From Terfezia claveryi (lineage: Eukaryota > Ascomycota > Pezizomycetes > Pezizales > Pezizaceae): a stretch of DNA of 64,000 bases. How positions within the stretch are numbered: position 1 is the stretch's first letter; every line of letters starts with the position of its first letter. The stretch spans positions 62,001 to 126,000 of the forward strand of contig WHUX01000025.1 of NCBI GenBank assembly GCA_015179025.1. The letters run 5' to 3'. Below, piece after piece: positions 21,995 through 34,548 of this stretch. The translations under genes were made by a program, and so were the position numbers. The notes beneath the pieces are model-generated. The model did not search any database. It was given only the letters and a program-made list of their open reading frames with translations, and was not told the origin of the DNA.

Positions 21995-23501
21995 ATTGAA
22001 CAATACAATTAATGAAGTGCCGTATAAATAGCGGTATAAGGATAGATGGGTATAGGTTTATGTAGTCATAGCCTAATTGGGACCATTCTATGGTGGTATG
22101 TATATCAATGTTGCAAGGAACCCCACATCACGTACACCTTTATCTTAGTTCCGAAAATTTTATATTCTCCGTCCCAATCTAATATCGAGCAACAAATTGC
22201 AACCTTCTTCTTCTTGCCTAGGCTCTTGATACCCTCCCTGGTGCTCCAGTCTCCTCTACTATTCCTTTTCTCTAGGACTATTCTACTTCCGCCCCTCGTA
22301 CTTCTGTGGATGGTCCCGTGGCTACAGCTCCTCTGGCTCCAGCTCATCGCCCGAACACTCGGAGCAGGCATCACTGCTTGGAACGCCCAAACGGGAGGCG
22401 GTTGCCATTATGTGGTGTCTGTTGAATGGTTATCTTGCAGCGCTGAATCAAATAGATTCAGTTAAGAAGACTTCACAATGAACAACGATGAAGAGTGATA
22501 TGTACATATGTATTCAATTGTATGAATTGCTTGACCTAATTGCTTGAGAGTCAAGTATGGCAGATATATGTGAGCGATTGACGATGTCATGAGCATACGT
22601 ACATGCGTGCTTCATGTGTATGCCATGTGGGGCCGCAATTACTCATGAGCGTATGTATGTGGGGCCGCCACAACTTGATGTGGGCTGCTTTGAAATACTT
22701 TGTGTGTACACGCATATTTTTGAGATTGTCTGGGGCAGCATTTACCAAGCTGCCCACTTCATGGTCAGCTTAGTTTCTACCGCAAACATGGTCCTTCATG
22801 AAGGGGATATTGTACCGAGATTATAAGGCCAAATACCGGGTTACTGTAGGTAGCTTTGCGTGCAGGTTTTAGGAAATTACAAAAAAAGTTGTGCTTGCCG
22901 TTCTCACTATAATCCCATAATTATCCTTCAGATCTGACCGATAGGCTTCTATTGCCTGCTGCATTCACAATTACACTTCCCCTCTTTCATCTGACATCTT
23001 GAACCTGATTATCTACAAAAATTCATTACAGCCATTGATGGGTCGATGGGATAATCTAGGTAGCCCAGCCCAAGCTGGTTGTAGTCAACCAAAATGCAGT
23101 TGAGGTCAAGGCGCGCACTGATACAGTTTGTACTGTAATTTTAGCGTATCCCATCGACCGCCGGTCAATTGCTGTACTGCTCATGTTCCTTAACTTAGTC
23201 GACCCACTAATAACCGATTGGCCATGGGACAGTAGACTAATGAGACAGATCACATCGATACCACCTTTACGGCTAGAATATCCCATGCCGTCGACTAGGC
23301 CGTCGACAGGTCACATGCTGTATCGGGTGGTTGTCTACCTTAGTGGGAGGCCTTAATGCGAACATGTTAGTCTAGTTGGCGAACATGTGCTTTTATAAGG
23401 AAGCTTATCTCTTTGATTTACCCTTCCCTTTAATTCCACATCAATAACCATCAACCCACCACACTTCACATTCAACACATATACGCTATACGTTTATCAA
23501 G
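21995..23501. other. intergenic; no gene recognised apart from a likely promoter at the right end
   Basis: Short open frames between 22046 and 23286 show no domain or codon bias. TAGTCTAGTTGGC (23368-23380) is one copy of a motif scattered through the window and is bracketed here by two GCGAACATGT words. TTTTATAAGG (about 23392) and a CA-rich leader precede the gene starting at 23502 and are its likely promoter. Confidence 0.45.
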
Positions 23502-23852
23502 ATGCCATCAAGCAAGCAAGGCTCATATGAGTATAAGTCCTCTGGGACAAACTCTCAGTAAGTCCTTTATCTAGATTTGCCTCCTCCACCATTGACTGCT
23601 AACACGCTTGCTTTAGAGGTAACCACTACTGCAGCCGCGATTATGGCGCTTCTGCACCAAATCCGAACTCTTATCATTACTCCAATAAGTAGGTTTTATA
23701 GTTCTACAAGGTGCATGAATCCAAGGTACTAATGCGGTGTTGTAACTAGGGATGGGAGCTATTACTATTCCAACCCCAATGGGTCCTCTTACCATAATGA
23801 TGGCAAAGGAGCTGCCGCCTATACCCCCCCAAGCAACTCTTCCAAGAAATAA
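23502..23852 (+). CDS. short conserved fungal protein rich in Ser, Asn, Gly and Tyr
   Basis: Three exons: 23502-23557, 23617-23688, 23750-23852. Introns are canonical: GTAAGT...TTTAG with branch GCTAAC, and GTAGGT...CTAG with a nearby ACTAATG. The spliced product is about 76 residues, with MPSSKQGSYEYKSSGTNSQG, NHYCSRDYGASA, HYSNKDGSYYYSNPNGS and a TPPS tail. Polar repeats of the kind GTNSQGNHxxSRDYG and DGSYYYxNPNGS recall a small family seen widely in filamentous ascomycetes with no known function; I recall it only in general terms. No signal peptide or membrane segment. The exon phases fit perfectly, which supports the model. Confidence 0.82.
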
Positions 23853-25268
23853 AAGGCTCCATGTAAAAGAATCTGGGGCCTAGTTTGTAGCTTCAGGGCT
23901 TGATCAAGTCGTGCGAGTGTAACTTTCTTTGGATGGTGGGCTCTTCCGATGATCACAAATCATGCTGTTCTATAACATTCCTCTATTCGGATGTTTGATA
24001 AATTTGGAAGTAGTTCTTGATTGAGTTGCTATATTTCAGAAAGTTCTACCTGTGAAGTCCGCAAATTTTGATAGGCGTAAGCTAGTCTGGTTGGCACGAC
24101 CCCTCCCGTGGGCGTAAGCTAGGGCGTAAGCAGTATGCAACCAGACTAGGATACCCCGCATTCCTGTCGTTATCGATAACAACATCTTCGAAGGTTCTTG
24201 GCATGAGCGGAAGATACTGCCTTAATATTTATCATCGTAACTCGAGCATTGAACACTCCTTCTTCAATAACGAAAACCCCATTACCACATCCAGATATAA
24301 TTACTACGCGGTCACCTCGAGTTCCATTGCGATTCCTGAGAAGCTATTTTACTGACCGATGAGTATTAATATATAGCTGCTATTATACCAATGGAGATAT
24401 CTACGTACAGAACGGGAATATCATCTTACAGGCCACCACCTGCTGATAATGAAGCAAAAACAGAGGGCGAGCCATATGACGATGAGGACAAGGAAGCTGC
24501 GGGGACGAAAAGCCCAACTACTCCACAAACAGCATTTAGAACTGGGGCAAATTATTATGAGAAGATTCAGATTGTGCAACTAGACTAAGGAGAACGAGGG
24601 ATATTGGACTCAGTACAACGTGGGAGGCATCTAAAGGGCAGAAGAGATGGATGAGGATGAGGAGGTGGAGAAAGGGGCAATCGCTATGGAGAGCGGCATG
24701 GGTATATTAGAACCTTTCGAGGTGAACATTCTGCCTACCTATCTATAGTTCCATACTCCGCATTTCCCCAGCCTTTTTATTTACTATAAGTACTGTATGA
24801 CCTCACAGGTTTTAGTACTTCCGCGTTGTTTGGACACGCAATCATGTTTCGAGCAGTGAACGATCGTATAATCATGTGACGGGAGGGCAATCATGTGATA
24901 TTCATACTGTTTACTAATCTCCACAACGGACCAGAAGCATATATATATATGCTTGTATCTGCCTTACTTTACACTTGGAAGTTCAAGCAATCCAATATGC
25001 TTGAACACATACATCGAATATATATACAAATCTCTATCTCTCTTTTTCTTTGTTCATTGTGAAGGTCGTCTTTGAACCTATCTGATTCACGGTGCCACAA
25101 AACCGAACGGGTAAGTATTTCCCTCAAACCAAAATGTCAGCACCCAACCTACCCCGCAACCTAGAACTCTATTTGCCATTCTTCGTGACTTCAAGACAAC
25201 CCGATATACAGCATATATCCTCTATAGTATATTAAATTTGGCTATTAAAGTAATATACGTCTAGAGCA
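23853..25268. other. intergenic; 5' region of the O-methyltransferase
   Basis: A 12-bp inverted repeat CTAGTCTGGTTG / CAACCAGACTAG lies at 24082-24093 and 24138-24149. A 65-codon frame at 24391-24588 is acidic and has no known match; weak. TATATATATATGC near 24943 may be the TATA region of the next gene. A GTAAGT at about 25111 and TAG at about 25263 could bound an intron in its 5' UTR. Confidence 0.45.
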
Positions 25269-26202
25269 ATGCATCTCGCAACTGAGCTATTCCCAAATGC
25301 CGAAGTTACTGAGGCTCAATACAACTATGCGATTCAGAACTCCACGGCTATAGCACCACATATTGACGAGCATCGGGCTGAGTCGATTAAATGGGCAGAG
25401 GAGAATAATGCGGAAGTAATTATGTTGGTGCATGATTTGCAAGTGGGTTTCTACTTTTCTGGGATACGGATGGAAACATGAGATAGTGACAACTTTTTAG
25501 GCTCAAATGCTTTACTGGTTCACCAGAATGATGGGAGTAAAGAAAGGTAGAGCCTCACCTTCGAAGAGTACAAAGACAGCACGTGGACTAATCAAATCTG
25601 CGCTACACAGTTCTCGAGATTGGATGCTTCACGGGATATTCCGCACTTTGCTTTGCAGAGGGTATGAAGGGTGTACCTGACGCTGAGGTAAGGCGGATGG
25701 ACTGTTCACACAATTCAATTCTCCAGAATCACTCCCGCTTACCCAACCCCTGTCCCAGCTCATCACCCTCGACCTCCCGGGAATCAGCTCAGACTTTGCT
25801 CGAGCCGCCTTCGAGAAATACAAAACCCCCGCCCACCCACCTATCACGCTCATTGAAGGCCGCGCAGCAGAAACCCTCCCTACCCTAGCCGGAAAGCAGT
25901 TCGACTTGATCTTCATAGACGCTGACAAACCGGGATATCGCAACTATCTCGATATCATCCTCAACTTCAATTTGCTCGTCCCTGGAGGAGTGATAATCGC
26001 GGATAATATCCTCCGCAGAGGACTAGTAGCGGATTCAAGTGACCGGAACCCAGTGACTCAGGAGGGGCGCGCGGTGATAGATCAGGCGAAGACATTAGAC
26101 GAGTTCAATAAGAAGGTGTTGAGGGATGCGAGGTTGGAGAATGTAATACTGCCAGTGTTTGATGGGTTAAATTTTGTGAGGTTGAAGAAAGAGTGTGCAT
26201 GA
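25269..26202 (+). CDS. SAM-dependent O-methyltransferase, caffeoyl-CoA OMT family (Methyltransf_3)
   Basis: Exons: 25269-25442, 25501-25546, 25611-25687, 25759-26202; phases agree and give 246 residues, the normal size for this family. The SAM-binding loop VLEIGCFTGYSAL spans the third exon. LITLDL binds the ribose side, and DLIFIDADKPGYRNYLDII with LVPGGVIIADNILRRGLVAD supplies the metal-binding Asp residues and the following Asn. These enzymes methylate catechol-type or related hydroxyls using a divalent metal; the substrate cannot be read from sequence. The start at MHLATELFPNAE is inferred; an upstream untranslated exon is possible. Convergent with TSR2; no biosynthetic partners are adjacent. 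Confidence 0.88.
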
Positions 26203-26426
26203 GCCACCAGCGGAGGAGGTTTTATCGAAAAGATAAGGTTGGTAAAAGGTGCAGTATGCATCCAGGTTCCCGAAACTCATGGTGGCTTGTCTGGTTATGT
26301 CGTAGCAAGCAATAAATTGAATCTGTCGCCCATATGTAAAAGAAGTCTAGCAGCTTTTTGAAGGAAATAATGCCAAATGAAAGAAGGAACACCCGCGAAC
26401 CTTGGGGATAAGTTCCAGGTATCGGT

Positions 26427-27067
26427 TTATCTCCTCCTCCTGCTCTGCACAAGTTCAAATCCATCCTCATCAAAAACGGGTCCAGATGGCTGAAGCGTCT
26501 GTACCGGCACTCCGCCATCCACATCCCCCATTTCCTCGTCACTATCCTCCTCTTCCTCTTCTTCATCGTCGCACTCCCCCCCATCATTCCGCTTTTGTGC
26601 ATTCGCAACCAGTACTTTATCCTTGTTCTTTTCAAACCTTTCCCGGAGTTGTTCCACCACGCCGAAGTTGCCTTGAAGTAGCGCGGTGCGAAGTTCTATA
26701 ATCCGCTGCGCAGTCTGTTTCCCAAGGAAACCGTCAAATCAGTATGCATCCAATTTCAACTTTCAATGTGTATTCAACATACCGGTACGATACTGTCATC
26801 CTCAAGTCGTACCTCAAACTCATCCTCCATCACCTGCGCAAGTGTCTCTTCTACATCATAGTCGTCAGGCTCTTCACTATCTTCTCCAATAGGGTTGGAG
26901 TGGCTCTGGTCCAGTGGCGGGAACATGTCAGCAATAGCGCCGCAGAGCCAGTCGCGTTTTTCAGAAGAATTGGCACCGCCCCAGTTGGAGGTTACGGCAA
27001 GGGTGAGGGCTGGCCAAGAGTGGAGTATATAGGCTACACCGAGTTCCCACGGGGTTGGGATAGACAT
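26427..27067 (-). CDS. TSR2: pre-rRNA processing protein TSR2 (eS26 escort)
   Basis: Two exons: 27067-26783 and 26714-26427, joined across a GTATGT...AACAG intron in phase 0; product 190 residues. The conserved TSR2 core is clear: WELGVAYILHSWPALTLAV, NWGGANSSEKRDWLCGAIAD and DYDVEETLAQVMEDEFEVRL. The C-terminal part has a helical segment (TAQRIIELRTALLQGNFGV) and an acidic tail (about 15 Asp/Glu in a row with few breaks), usual for the family. In yeast Tsr2 releases eS26 from importin and delivers it to pre-40S particles, and is needed for 20S pre-rRNA cleavage. Convergent with the methyltransferase, 224 bp apart. Confidence 0.92.
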
Positions 27068-27500
27068 TGTGGAGCAGGTAACGTAGGGGTGAATGATTGC
27101 GTGAAGCCCAATGGTGATGGGTTCTTATGAGCCTGTGGAAAATGATATAGACCAGTCTAGGTAGAGCGTTATCGATAATTGTCTTGGCATTCATATGATT
27201 TTTGTTTTGACCGCTTTTACCAGAAATACTAGTCAGGTTACAGAAATACAGCTGTGGATGGGTAGTGCAACCTAGTCACATACAGTATAGCTCGATCATA
27301 TAGTTAGCTGGGGGCGACTTCCGCAAGGGGTAGTGCAACCAATCTAGACAGAAACATAACTGGAGGGGATCACTGTTCACAGAAGCTAAGAATAGTATAA
27401 TAACTGAGTTCTAAACAAAAGTCGCTACGAAGAAGTAAGAATTCTCCTACCCAAACGCCAACATGTATTATCTAACCATTATGTAACATTGCAATAGAAG
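27068..27500. other. intergenic between two minus-strand genes
   Basis: TSR2 promoter side and 3' side of the NmrA-like gene. Two copies of GGGTAGTGCAACC-like wording (about 27261 and 27327) are the only structure seen. Confidence 0.45.
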
Positions 27501-28722
27501 CTACGTCCTCGTTCTCTTATGAGTCGCCGATTTTTCCTTGTCACTGGCTTTACCCTTCTCCTTCGCTGCATGCCCTGGAACGGCATGCTGTCCTTCCTTT
27601 TTTGCATGCGCAGGCGCAGCTGCTCCTCTTGCCTTGCGATGACTGACGTTGACCTTCCTCTTTTTTGGTTTGAATTCTTCCGAGTAATCTCCAAAAAATA
27701 GGCTTGGGGGTGTGGGAATCGCTGAGGTGATGTATTTGAAAGCAATTGTACTGACATAGTCCGTTTTTCCCTCCCTGACAAGACTGTAATACTCAAGCAG
27801 ATATTGCTTCTCCGATTCATCGATGTCGCTCTGAGCATCAAGAATTTGTCGGGCTTTATCGTGACTGATCTCCTCATATTCCATTTTCGCATTGAGAGAA
27901 TGAGAAGCAGCTCTGGCTAGTTCACTGCCAGTACACATTTGAGGCCCAGTAAGTACAATAAGCTGCCCCCTGCGGTTGAAAGTCAGTATTTATGATATCC
28001 CAGTAAAATGAGTTCAGGGTCATTCATACCTCTCTTCGTCATCAAACCCATGGGGCCCTTGTCCAACAAGTACAACGGCTGCTAAATGTGCAAGGTCTCC
28101 AAGTGCAAGAGGAGCGAACCTGTGGTTTTTTCCGATTGGAAGCGGAAGTTTGCCCGTGTTCTGAGCATTCTTATTATACAGGAGGAGATTCTCGGCATAG
28201 AATCCAGCCCTACAAGTCACATCTAATCAGCCACCGCTCCATTTTTGTTAGCACAGTTGACAATTACCTGATTATGACTGCCGTTGTAGCCTCCTTGGCC
28301 TCCATAACCATGTGCTCCATGTCAATAAACTCCCTCAACTTAGGCTGGGTCTGCCTCTCAGCCATATCACACCCAGCACTGCTCAGAAATAACACATTTG
28401 GGATTTCTGCCTTCCTTGATGCCTCTAACAGTTTCCCCACGAACTCCATTTTCTTTCCGCTAGCTGGGGGTATGAGGTATATTGCATCTGCACCAGAATC
28501 CTTCATCGTGCTTACGAAACTCTCGACAGGGTCTGCCTCGTAGTCAACCGAGACAATCCTAGGTCCGAATTCGGCGAGATCGATACATTTCGATGTGTCG
28601 CCGCACATAAGAATTACACCGGAATGTTTGGTTTTCAACTCGTCATCAGTGAGTAGGAGATCGGCGGTGAGATGACCAGTCTGGCCATCAGCAGCGGTGA
28701 TAATAATTTTACGGCCCGGCAT
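27501..28722 (-). CDS. NmrA-like NAD(P)-binding Rossmann protein with a basic C-terminal tail
   Basis: Exons: 28722-28268, 28209-28030, 27969-27501; both introns are GT-AG and the phases fit, giving 367 residues. It begins KIIITAADGQTGHLTADLLL, a GxxGxxG dinucleotide-binding loop, followed by the pattern of an NmrA/atypical SDR fold (VDYEADPVESFV, NVLFLSSAGCDMAE, GFYAENLLLY, APLALGDLAHLAAVVL). Such proteins sense or use NAD(P)(H); NmrA itself binds NAD(P)+ and represses the GATA factor AreA. The last 55 residues are unusual: Lys/Ala-rich with PKKRKV (about 313-318), a classical nuclear localisation sequence, ending THKRTRT. No catalytic YxxxK is evident, so a regulatory or redox-sensor role is plausible but unproven. 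Confidence 0.85.
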
Positions 28723-30146
28723 TAGTCAATCCCCTTGGTACAATGGGTCGAAAAGTATAAATTTTCTCACGAAAGAATTATTGATCAACTTGGTGAAGAG
28801 GTGGCGGAGCTGGACTTGAGGATATCCTTTATGTAGGCCAAGGCCATACCATACCATATGACGTGACTATGTTGTTATAGATGCTAACGCCACGAACTTG
28901 ATGTCATCTGCCTGCGATCACCAGTTATCTTATTATTAGATTACAAACAGGCAAACGTAGGAACCTGATACCACGAAGGATCTGATAGGGCTTGGCTAGG
29001 TTGGACGGTACTGGCTAATGCTTTTAGGCTATGCAAACCATATTGAGGTGGAATTTGAGGATCGTTAGATCTTAAAATATGGGATACAAGGATGAAACAA
29101 GGTATTACTGAAATGCTTTATAAGGTCGGATGTTGGGCTACTGGCATTATTTGGTCAAAGAAACATTTTGAGTAGGAAGCTTATGTATTGTACCTAAGTA
29201 CCTATTCGATTGGACTCCCCCGCAGTCCATAGGGAATGGAAGGAAGAGGCCAGGAGTAGGGGATTTGATGTTTTCTATAGAGTTATTTTTTGGGTTGTGT
29301 TATGTATTTGGGGGATAAATATCTTACGATCAGCTCCATTTTTTTTTTTTTAGGTTACATTAAGTTATAACAGTAGGAAATGGAATGTTAGGAGAGGTTA
29401 TAATCTGGGTGAAACGTAATTTTCTAGAATAGACAATTCCATGACAACTTGAGTTAATTCCGTGACAACTTGAGTTAATTCCATGACAACTTAAGACAAT
29501 TCCGTGATGACTATGGGACAGTGAGAAATGGCGACGATTCTATAACCATGGATCCGTCCTTCTGGTATTTTCTCAGGCGTTGCTCTTTACACCGAAGCCC
29601 GGATTTCCACCCGCACCAGGTTTGTTATTGTATGATTATCGCATGAGTCGCAATTGAGTGTAGAATAATGGGGTTGCGGAGTGGGGGAAAGTAGGGCATG
29701 TCATCTATTTAGCTTGCCTTCCTGGGCTTAGATGAAGGCATATTTGATGAGTTTCAATGTTGTGATATTAGAATTACATGATATAGGGGTTTAGCTAAGA
29801 CTACTTGCGAAATTTCCCCCTGATATTATTGGAATTGCTCCTGGCATCTGGTACGTAGGTAAACGTGTGATGTAACTCCTGGACGCTGCGTTGAGCTAGA
29901 TGGATTGCATACGCAATTCTCATCTTAGGTACTCCTTTCGGTTTCCCACAAAATAAATTTGGCTGAGTCTGGTTTTGAGCTGTTGAAATTTCTTTGTGAT
30001 GAAATAGCTAAGAAGCTGAGTAAGGTAGAATACTTTTTGTGCAGCATCAATAACTAATCGTCTACTGCAGGTTATTGCACTCACACCGCCTCCCCCGCCA
30101 ACGACTCCACTGATGATGATAAAATAAAGTACGGACGTCATAGACT
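28723..30146. other. intergenic; no gene recognised
   Basis: About 1.4 kb without coding signal: a poly-T run at 29338-29352, a 21-bp tandem repeat at 29435-29511 listed separately, and no conserved domain on either strand. Confidence 0.5.
29435..29511. repeat. 21-bp tandem repeat, 3.7 copies
   Basis: Units AATTCCATGACAACTTGAGT(T) follow one another at 29435, 29456, 29477 and (partial) 29498, with A/G alternation at one position. Not coding. Confidence 0.9.
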
Positions 30147-30590
30147 TTAGTGAAGCAAGATTATTCGATATAGTATTGATGGTGTCAGTTTATTTTGCGA
30201 AGTGCTAAAGTACCGTATGTAAGCGTTATTAATGCTAATAAGTTCACCGATTGACTCACTGACCTCCAAAAGCTGAGAAAACCTAACCTCAATTCTTTTA
30301 TCAAGATTTTCAGTTTTATTCTCCATGAGCCGTTCATACCAAGGCTAATAGGCTCAGTTAGCTAGCAGCTTGCAAGTATCCATCATTATTCGATTTTGGA
30401 AACAAACCTCCCCAGTTTGCTGTTTGATGTTTTGTCCTTTCCCGGCTGCTGATTTCCCTTCTTCACCCAGTGTGGAATCAATCTCCCCAAATGTAGGGTC
30501 TCTGTCTCCAGACATGGTACGGCGGAACAATGATGGCCTGATGAAATGTGTACCCACAATCCTAGGACGAAACAATCTAAGTGCATTCAT
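30147..30590 (-). CDS. small two-exon gene, better copy of the pseudogene at 18413-18817
   Basis: Exons 30590-30408 and 30344-30147, separated by an intron GTTTGT...CTAAC...TTAG, giving 126 residues. The N-terminus MNALRLFRPRIVGTHFIRPS with LFRRTMS is Arg-rich and lacks acidic residues, which fits a mitochondrial presequence. The middle is polar (FGEIDSTLGEEGKSAAGKGQ) and exon 2 is helical and charged (PWYERLMENKTENLDKRIEV). A short third exon ending a few codons after LLE is an alternative: the pseudogene copy has a possible 47-nt intron there, but only 29 nt remain in this copy. Function unknown. Conservation of splice sites suggests it is or recently was expressed. Confidence 0.6.
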
Positions 30591-31462
30591 GTTGCAATAT
30601 AACGGTCGATTCAGTCCTTGGATTATGGTTGTGCGGGCAGATTCCAGGAAGGAAAGTGATGGGATAAAGATGATTTATATGTGAGCGTACAATATACTAT
30701 CGGTTTCTAGGCAAACCTGGCACGATAACGTTTTGTCCTAGTGGTTACACTCTCCAACATTATATAAGCCGCTAGACCGCACTCATGTCATGTTTTCCTT
30801 GTGAGATAGAGCATAGCAATAAGTCTATAGCGATACCTAAGATAGTTCCGCAAGATAGCAATACACGAATTCTCTCTCTCTACCCAAGATTCCTCGCTCA
30901 TATCTTAGGAGAGGTTTAAGTTCAAACTGTGTAAGGACATACGGGTATACCCCGATGCGTATTCACATGAACTGAGTATTTGCATCATTGGGAGAGGCAA
31001 AACAGAAGCCAGGGCCCAAAAAGGTATGACTATTAGGGGTACTTTTCGGACTTTGTTGTATCCATATGGTTTATGAATTGGAAGAGTGGATGGTCTATGA
31101 GGTTGTTTGGCAAAGCCAGTGAGTCACATGCATTAGTGGAAGAATTTAAACTATGTGACGCTGTCAATCTACCCGCCTATATAGTTATCTTATATTTGGG
31201 CTTTCTAGCTTAATTATATATATAGCTTCTCCATAGTTGGAGTAAGAATGGAGTATGTTCGCTGTAGTCACAGAGTCCAATATAATACATGCAAGGACCA
31301 TACCGCATGCTTCTCCGGGTAATTTCAGGGTAACAGTTTTTTTTGTGTACCTAATCTAGTGATATCCACGCACATACCCAAGTGCCCTTCTACCAAAACA
31401 TCATTTCGCATTTCGCATGTATTTAAAATACTATCGAGTGAATTCCCACTCCCACTCCCCCT
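30591..31462. other. intergenic, 3' side of MCM4
   Basis: No gene seen. Two minus-strand genes point the same way here, so it holds the promoter of the small gene and the MCM4 3' UTR. Confidence 0.5.
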
Positions 31463-34400
31463 CTAAACGTGTGCCGTAATTCTCCTAATAACCCTCCTCG
31501 CCCCTTCCCCCACCACCCTCACAACTCCCTCCTTCTCCAGCCCCTTCAAAACATCCACAAACTCCGCCTGCTCCACATTCACATTACTCTGTTCGCCCAG
31601 CCTCTTCAAAACCTCACTAAATTTCGCGCCCTGCCCATTCCTCGTCATATCATCTAAAAGCCCCAACACCGCCTTCCCCAGATCCTCCTTCCTCCTCCGC
31701 TGCGCCTCACTCGTCCCGGTACTAATCAAGCCTAGATCAATCTTCCCCGTGAGCGGGTCTGTCGCCGATTCTTTGATCGCGGACTTTATAAGTCTGACTG
31801 CCTCGACTACGTCTGCGGAGTCGACTGTGGGGGAGAGGCGCATTTTTGCGTGGGCTTCGGATAGGCGGATCATGGATTCGAGCTGTCGAGTTGTGGCGGT
31901 GATTCGGCGCTCTGCTGCGCGGACGTCTTCGCCGAGTTTGCGCATGGCAACATAGGAGGTGATTAGTTCTTCGCTCGCAGCCTCCGTAAGTATGGGGTGG
32001 ATATTCTGTCTCGCGTACGAGATATACGCGGTTAGTAGTTCTATAGGGATAATCTCCCCTTCATTTGTCCCCGCTGCTTGGGAGGGGCGGTCTTCGATAT
32101 ACATCCCGACAATATGTTTCGCTAGCTTCCTATCCATCTGCTCATCGACCTTATCAAGGACTAAATATACTAAATCAAACCTTGATAAGAGCGTAGGCGG
32201 GAGATCAATATTCTGGGGTACTGGTAAGTTTGGATTATATTTACTGCCGATCGGATTCGCCGAAGCTAGGATAGATGTACGAGCGTTTAGGGTCGTGATG
32301 ATACCGGCTTTTGCGATCGAGACAGTTTGCTGCTCCATGACTTCATGCAGGACGGATCGGGTCGAGTCGGACATTTTGTCGAACTCGTCAATGCAGCAGA
32401 CGCCACCGTCGGAGAGGACGAGCGCGCCAGATTCGAGGACGAGTTGGCGGGTTTCAGGGTCACGGGTGACGTAGGCGGTTAAACCGACTGCGGAAGATCC
32501 TTTCCCAGAAGTGTAGACACCACGGGGAGCGATTTTGTGGACGTATTGGAGGAGTTGGGATTTTGAGGTAGATGGGTCGCCGCAGAGGAGGACGTTGATG
32601 TCACCTCTATATCGGGGACTACCGCCTTTCGAAAAACTTTTGTTCGTGCCGCCAAATAATTGGAGTAGAACCCCTTTCTTGACATCATCCATTTCGTAGA
32701 TACTCGGCGCAAGACTCCTAGAGAGGACATCGTAGACATCCCATCTCGCAGCCAAGGTTTTGATTTTCTCAATCTCCTCCGTACTTACTTTTCTCACATC
32801 CTCAATATTACTCCCCGCCTCCTCCGCCGCTTGGCCCTCAAGAGTGCTAACATCAATCCCAAGCCTCGTTCTATCAACCTTCTGGATATGCATAACGTCG
32901 ATATACGTCTTGAACAGACTCTTCACTGTCCTCTGTCTCGGATTAATCCTGACTGGAATCGATCTAAACGAACCCGTAACCTCAATCCTATCACCCGCGC
33001 GAGCAACATCCACAAGCTCATCATAGCAGCAGAGAGAAACCGAGTGTGGGGTTTGTCCATCTGGGACTGCATCAGGGGTTTCTTGGAGCTTGATGACTTG
33101 TTTGTTGAGGAAGACGGAGCGGTTGTGCACTATTTGCATGCTGTTTGGGGAGCCGCAGATCTCTCGGGGGCAGGTGGTAGGCTCGGCGATTTTTCCCCGG
33201 TCGAGGATCACTTCAAGGGTGTGGTTGCAGATTTGGCAGCGGAAAAAGGCGGCTTTCATGTCGGGTATGACGGGGGTGGTGCGGATTACGAGGCCTTTGA
33301 TGCTGACCATTTTGTCAATATCTGTATCGAGTAAGTTAGCAAGTGAAGGTATAGAGATGCTAAGCAGGGTGGGAACACATACCAGCAGGATTCAAGTCTC
33401 TCATATTGACCTTGTGCACTAAGTTAAAGGGCCTACACTTGAAAATTGTCGAGCACGCCGCATCAATCTCCTCCTCCGACGCATGCTGCTTCTGCAACAT
33501 CGTAACATATACCTCCTTCAAACACTGATCCATAATCGGCACCATCTCCAACGGATAATTCAGCAACTGCTGATACATCTTCTTCGTTGGTGGATAACTC
33601 AACAAATTCCGCACGTCTAGATTCAGAATCGTCAACCCTAGGGACCTCATCTGCTTTATCATCTCCACATACACCAACTCCTCCCCCTCGCCAGGCTGGA
33701 TTTCCTGGTCATCAGCCCTCATCCGGTACCGCCGCTTGAAATTCGTAAGGAACCCACGATACGAGGCCATCGTCTTCTCGATGGAGATATTTGTACCCCA
33801 GATGATTCTAGTCCCAGGCTCGTCGGCTTCGGAGGTGGGCGCTTGGCTGAAGGTATGTGCCTCAGAGGTGAGCTCTCCGGGCGTAGTGGCGTCTTGCTCG
33901 CGGGTAATTGGCGCCCCAGAGGCGTCGACGAAGAGCCGGCGGCGGCGGCCAGGAGAGGAGTAGAGAGCTGAGGAGGAGCCAATATCTCCTCTGTAGATTG
34001 ACCTTGTCCCCGGTGTCAGGGCCTCGGACCTATTTGAAACCTCTCATCAGCCCCTCTTGCGCTCAATGTGTACAATGTATTTCCAGATGCTTATACAAAC
34101 CTAAGCCCACTCGACCTCGGAGTCGACACATTATCCGACCGCAAATGCCCACCCTGAGCTGTAGCCCGCACTGGGGATGAACTAGAAGCATATCGTAGTG
34201 GTGAGGATGCTAAACCGCACAATTAGTACTTTATCACCAAGCAAGCTTATAAGAAGCATTTTGAGACTCACGGTCAACATAGGCCGCCCTTCCCCGTAAA
34301 ACCGGAGCAGGCGAGCTCATATCCATCCTCGCACCACTCGACCCCGGCACTCCCGGCGACGAGCTCCTAAAGAACAGCGGGCTCGAAGCCCCATGAAGCT

Positions 34401-34548
34401 GCTGCTGCTGCTGCTGAGTGGATGCTCTCGGTGTAGCCCCACCATCAGTATCTTCGTCAATGGGAGGCGGAGGAGAACTTCTTTGGCGGGAAGCGGTGGG
34501 GGTGGATTGGTTGGAACTATTCCCACGAGCACTGCGGCGAGACGACAT
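31463..34548 (-). CDS. MCM4: replicative helicase subunit Mcm4
   Basis: Exons: 34548-34272, 34209-34101, 34029-33383, 33321-31463; phases fit and give 963 residues. Mcm4 is one of six subunits of the MCM2-7 helicase loaded at origins. The first ~180 residues are a Ser/Pro/Gln-rich tail (six Gln near residue 48), the usual target of Cdc7 and CDK. Then come the N-terminal domain, a zinc finger (Cys at about 373, 376, 395, 400), Walker A GDPSTSKSQ (about 592), Walker B GGVCCIDEFDKMSD and the arginine finger LSRFDLV. TPHSVSLCCYDELVD and the conserved link RGLDPADIDK-like stretch (LNPADIDKMVSIKGLVIRTT split by the last intron) identify Mcm4 rather than other MCMs. Start chosen at MSSRRSARGNSSNQS, a typical Mcm4 beginning. 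Confidence 0.96.

Noticed and set aside
23039..23297. Weak inverted similarity GTCGATGGGATAATCTAG / CTAGAATATCCCATGCCGTC
   Set aside because: Too short and imperfect, with no terminal motif or target duplication.
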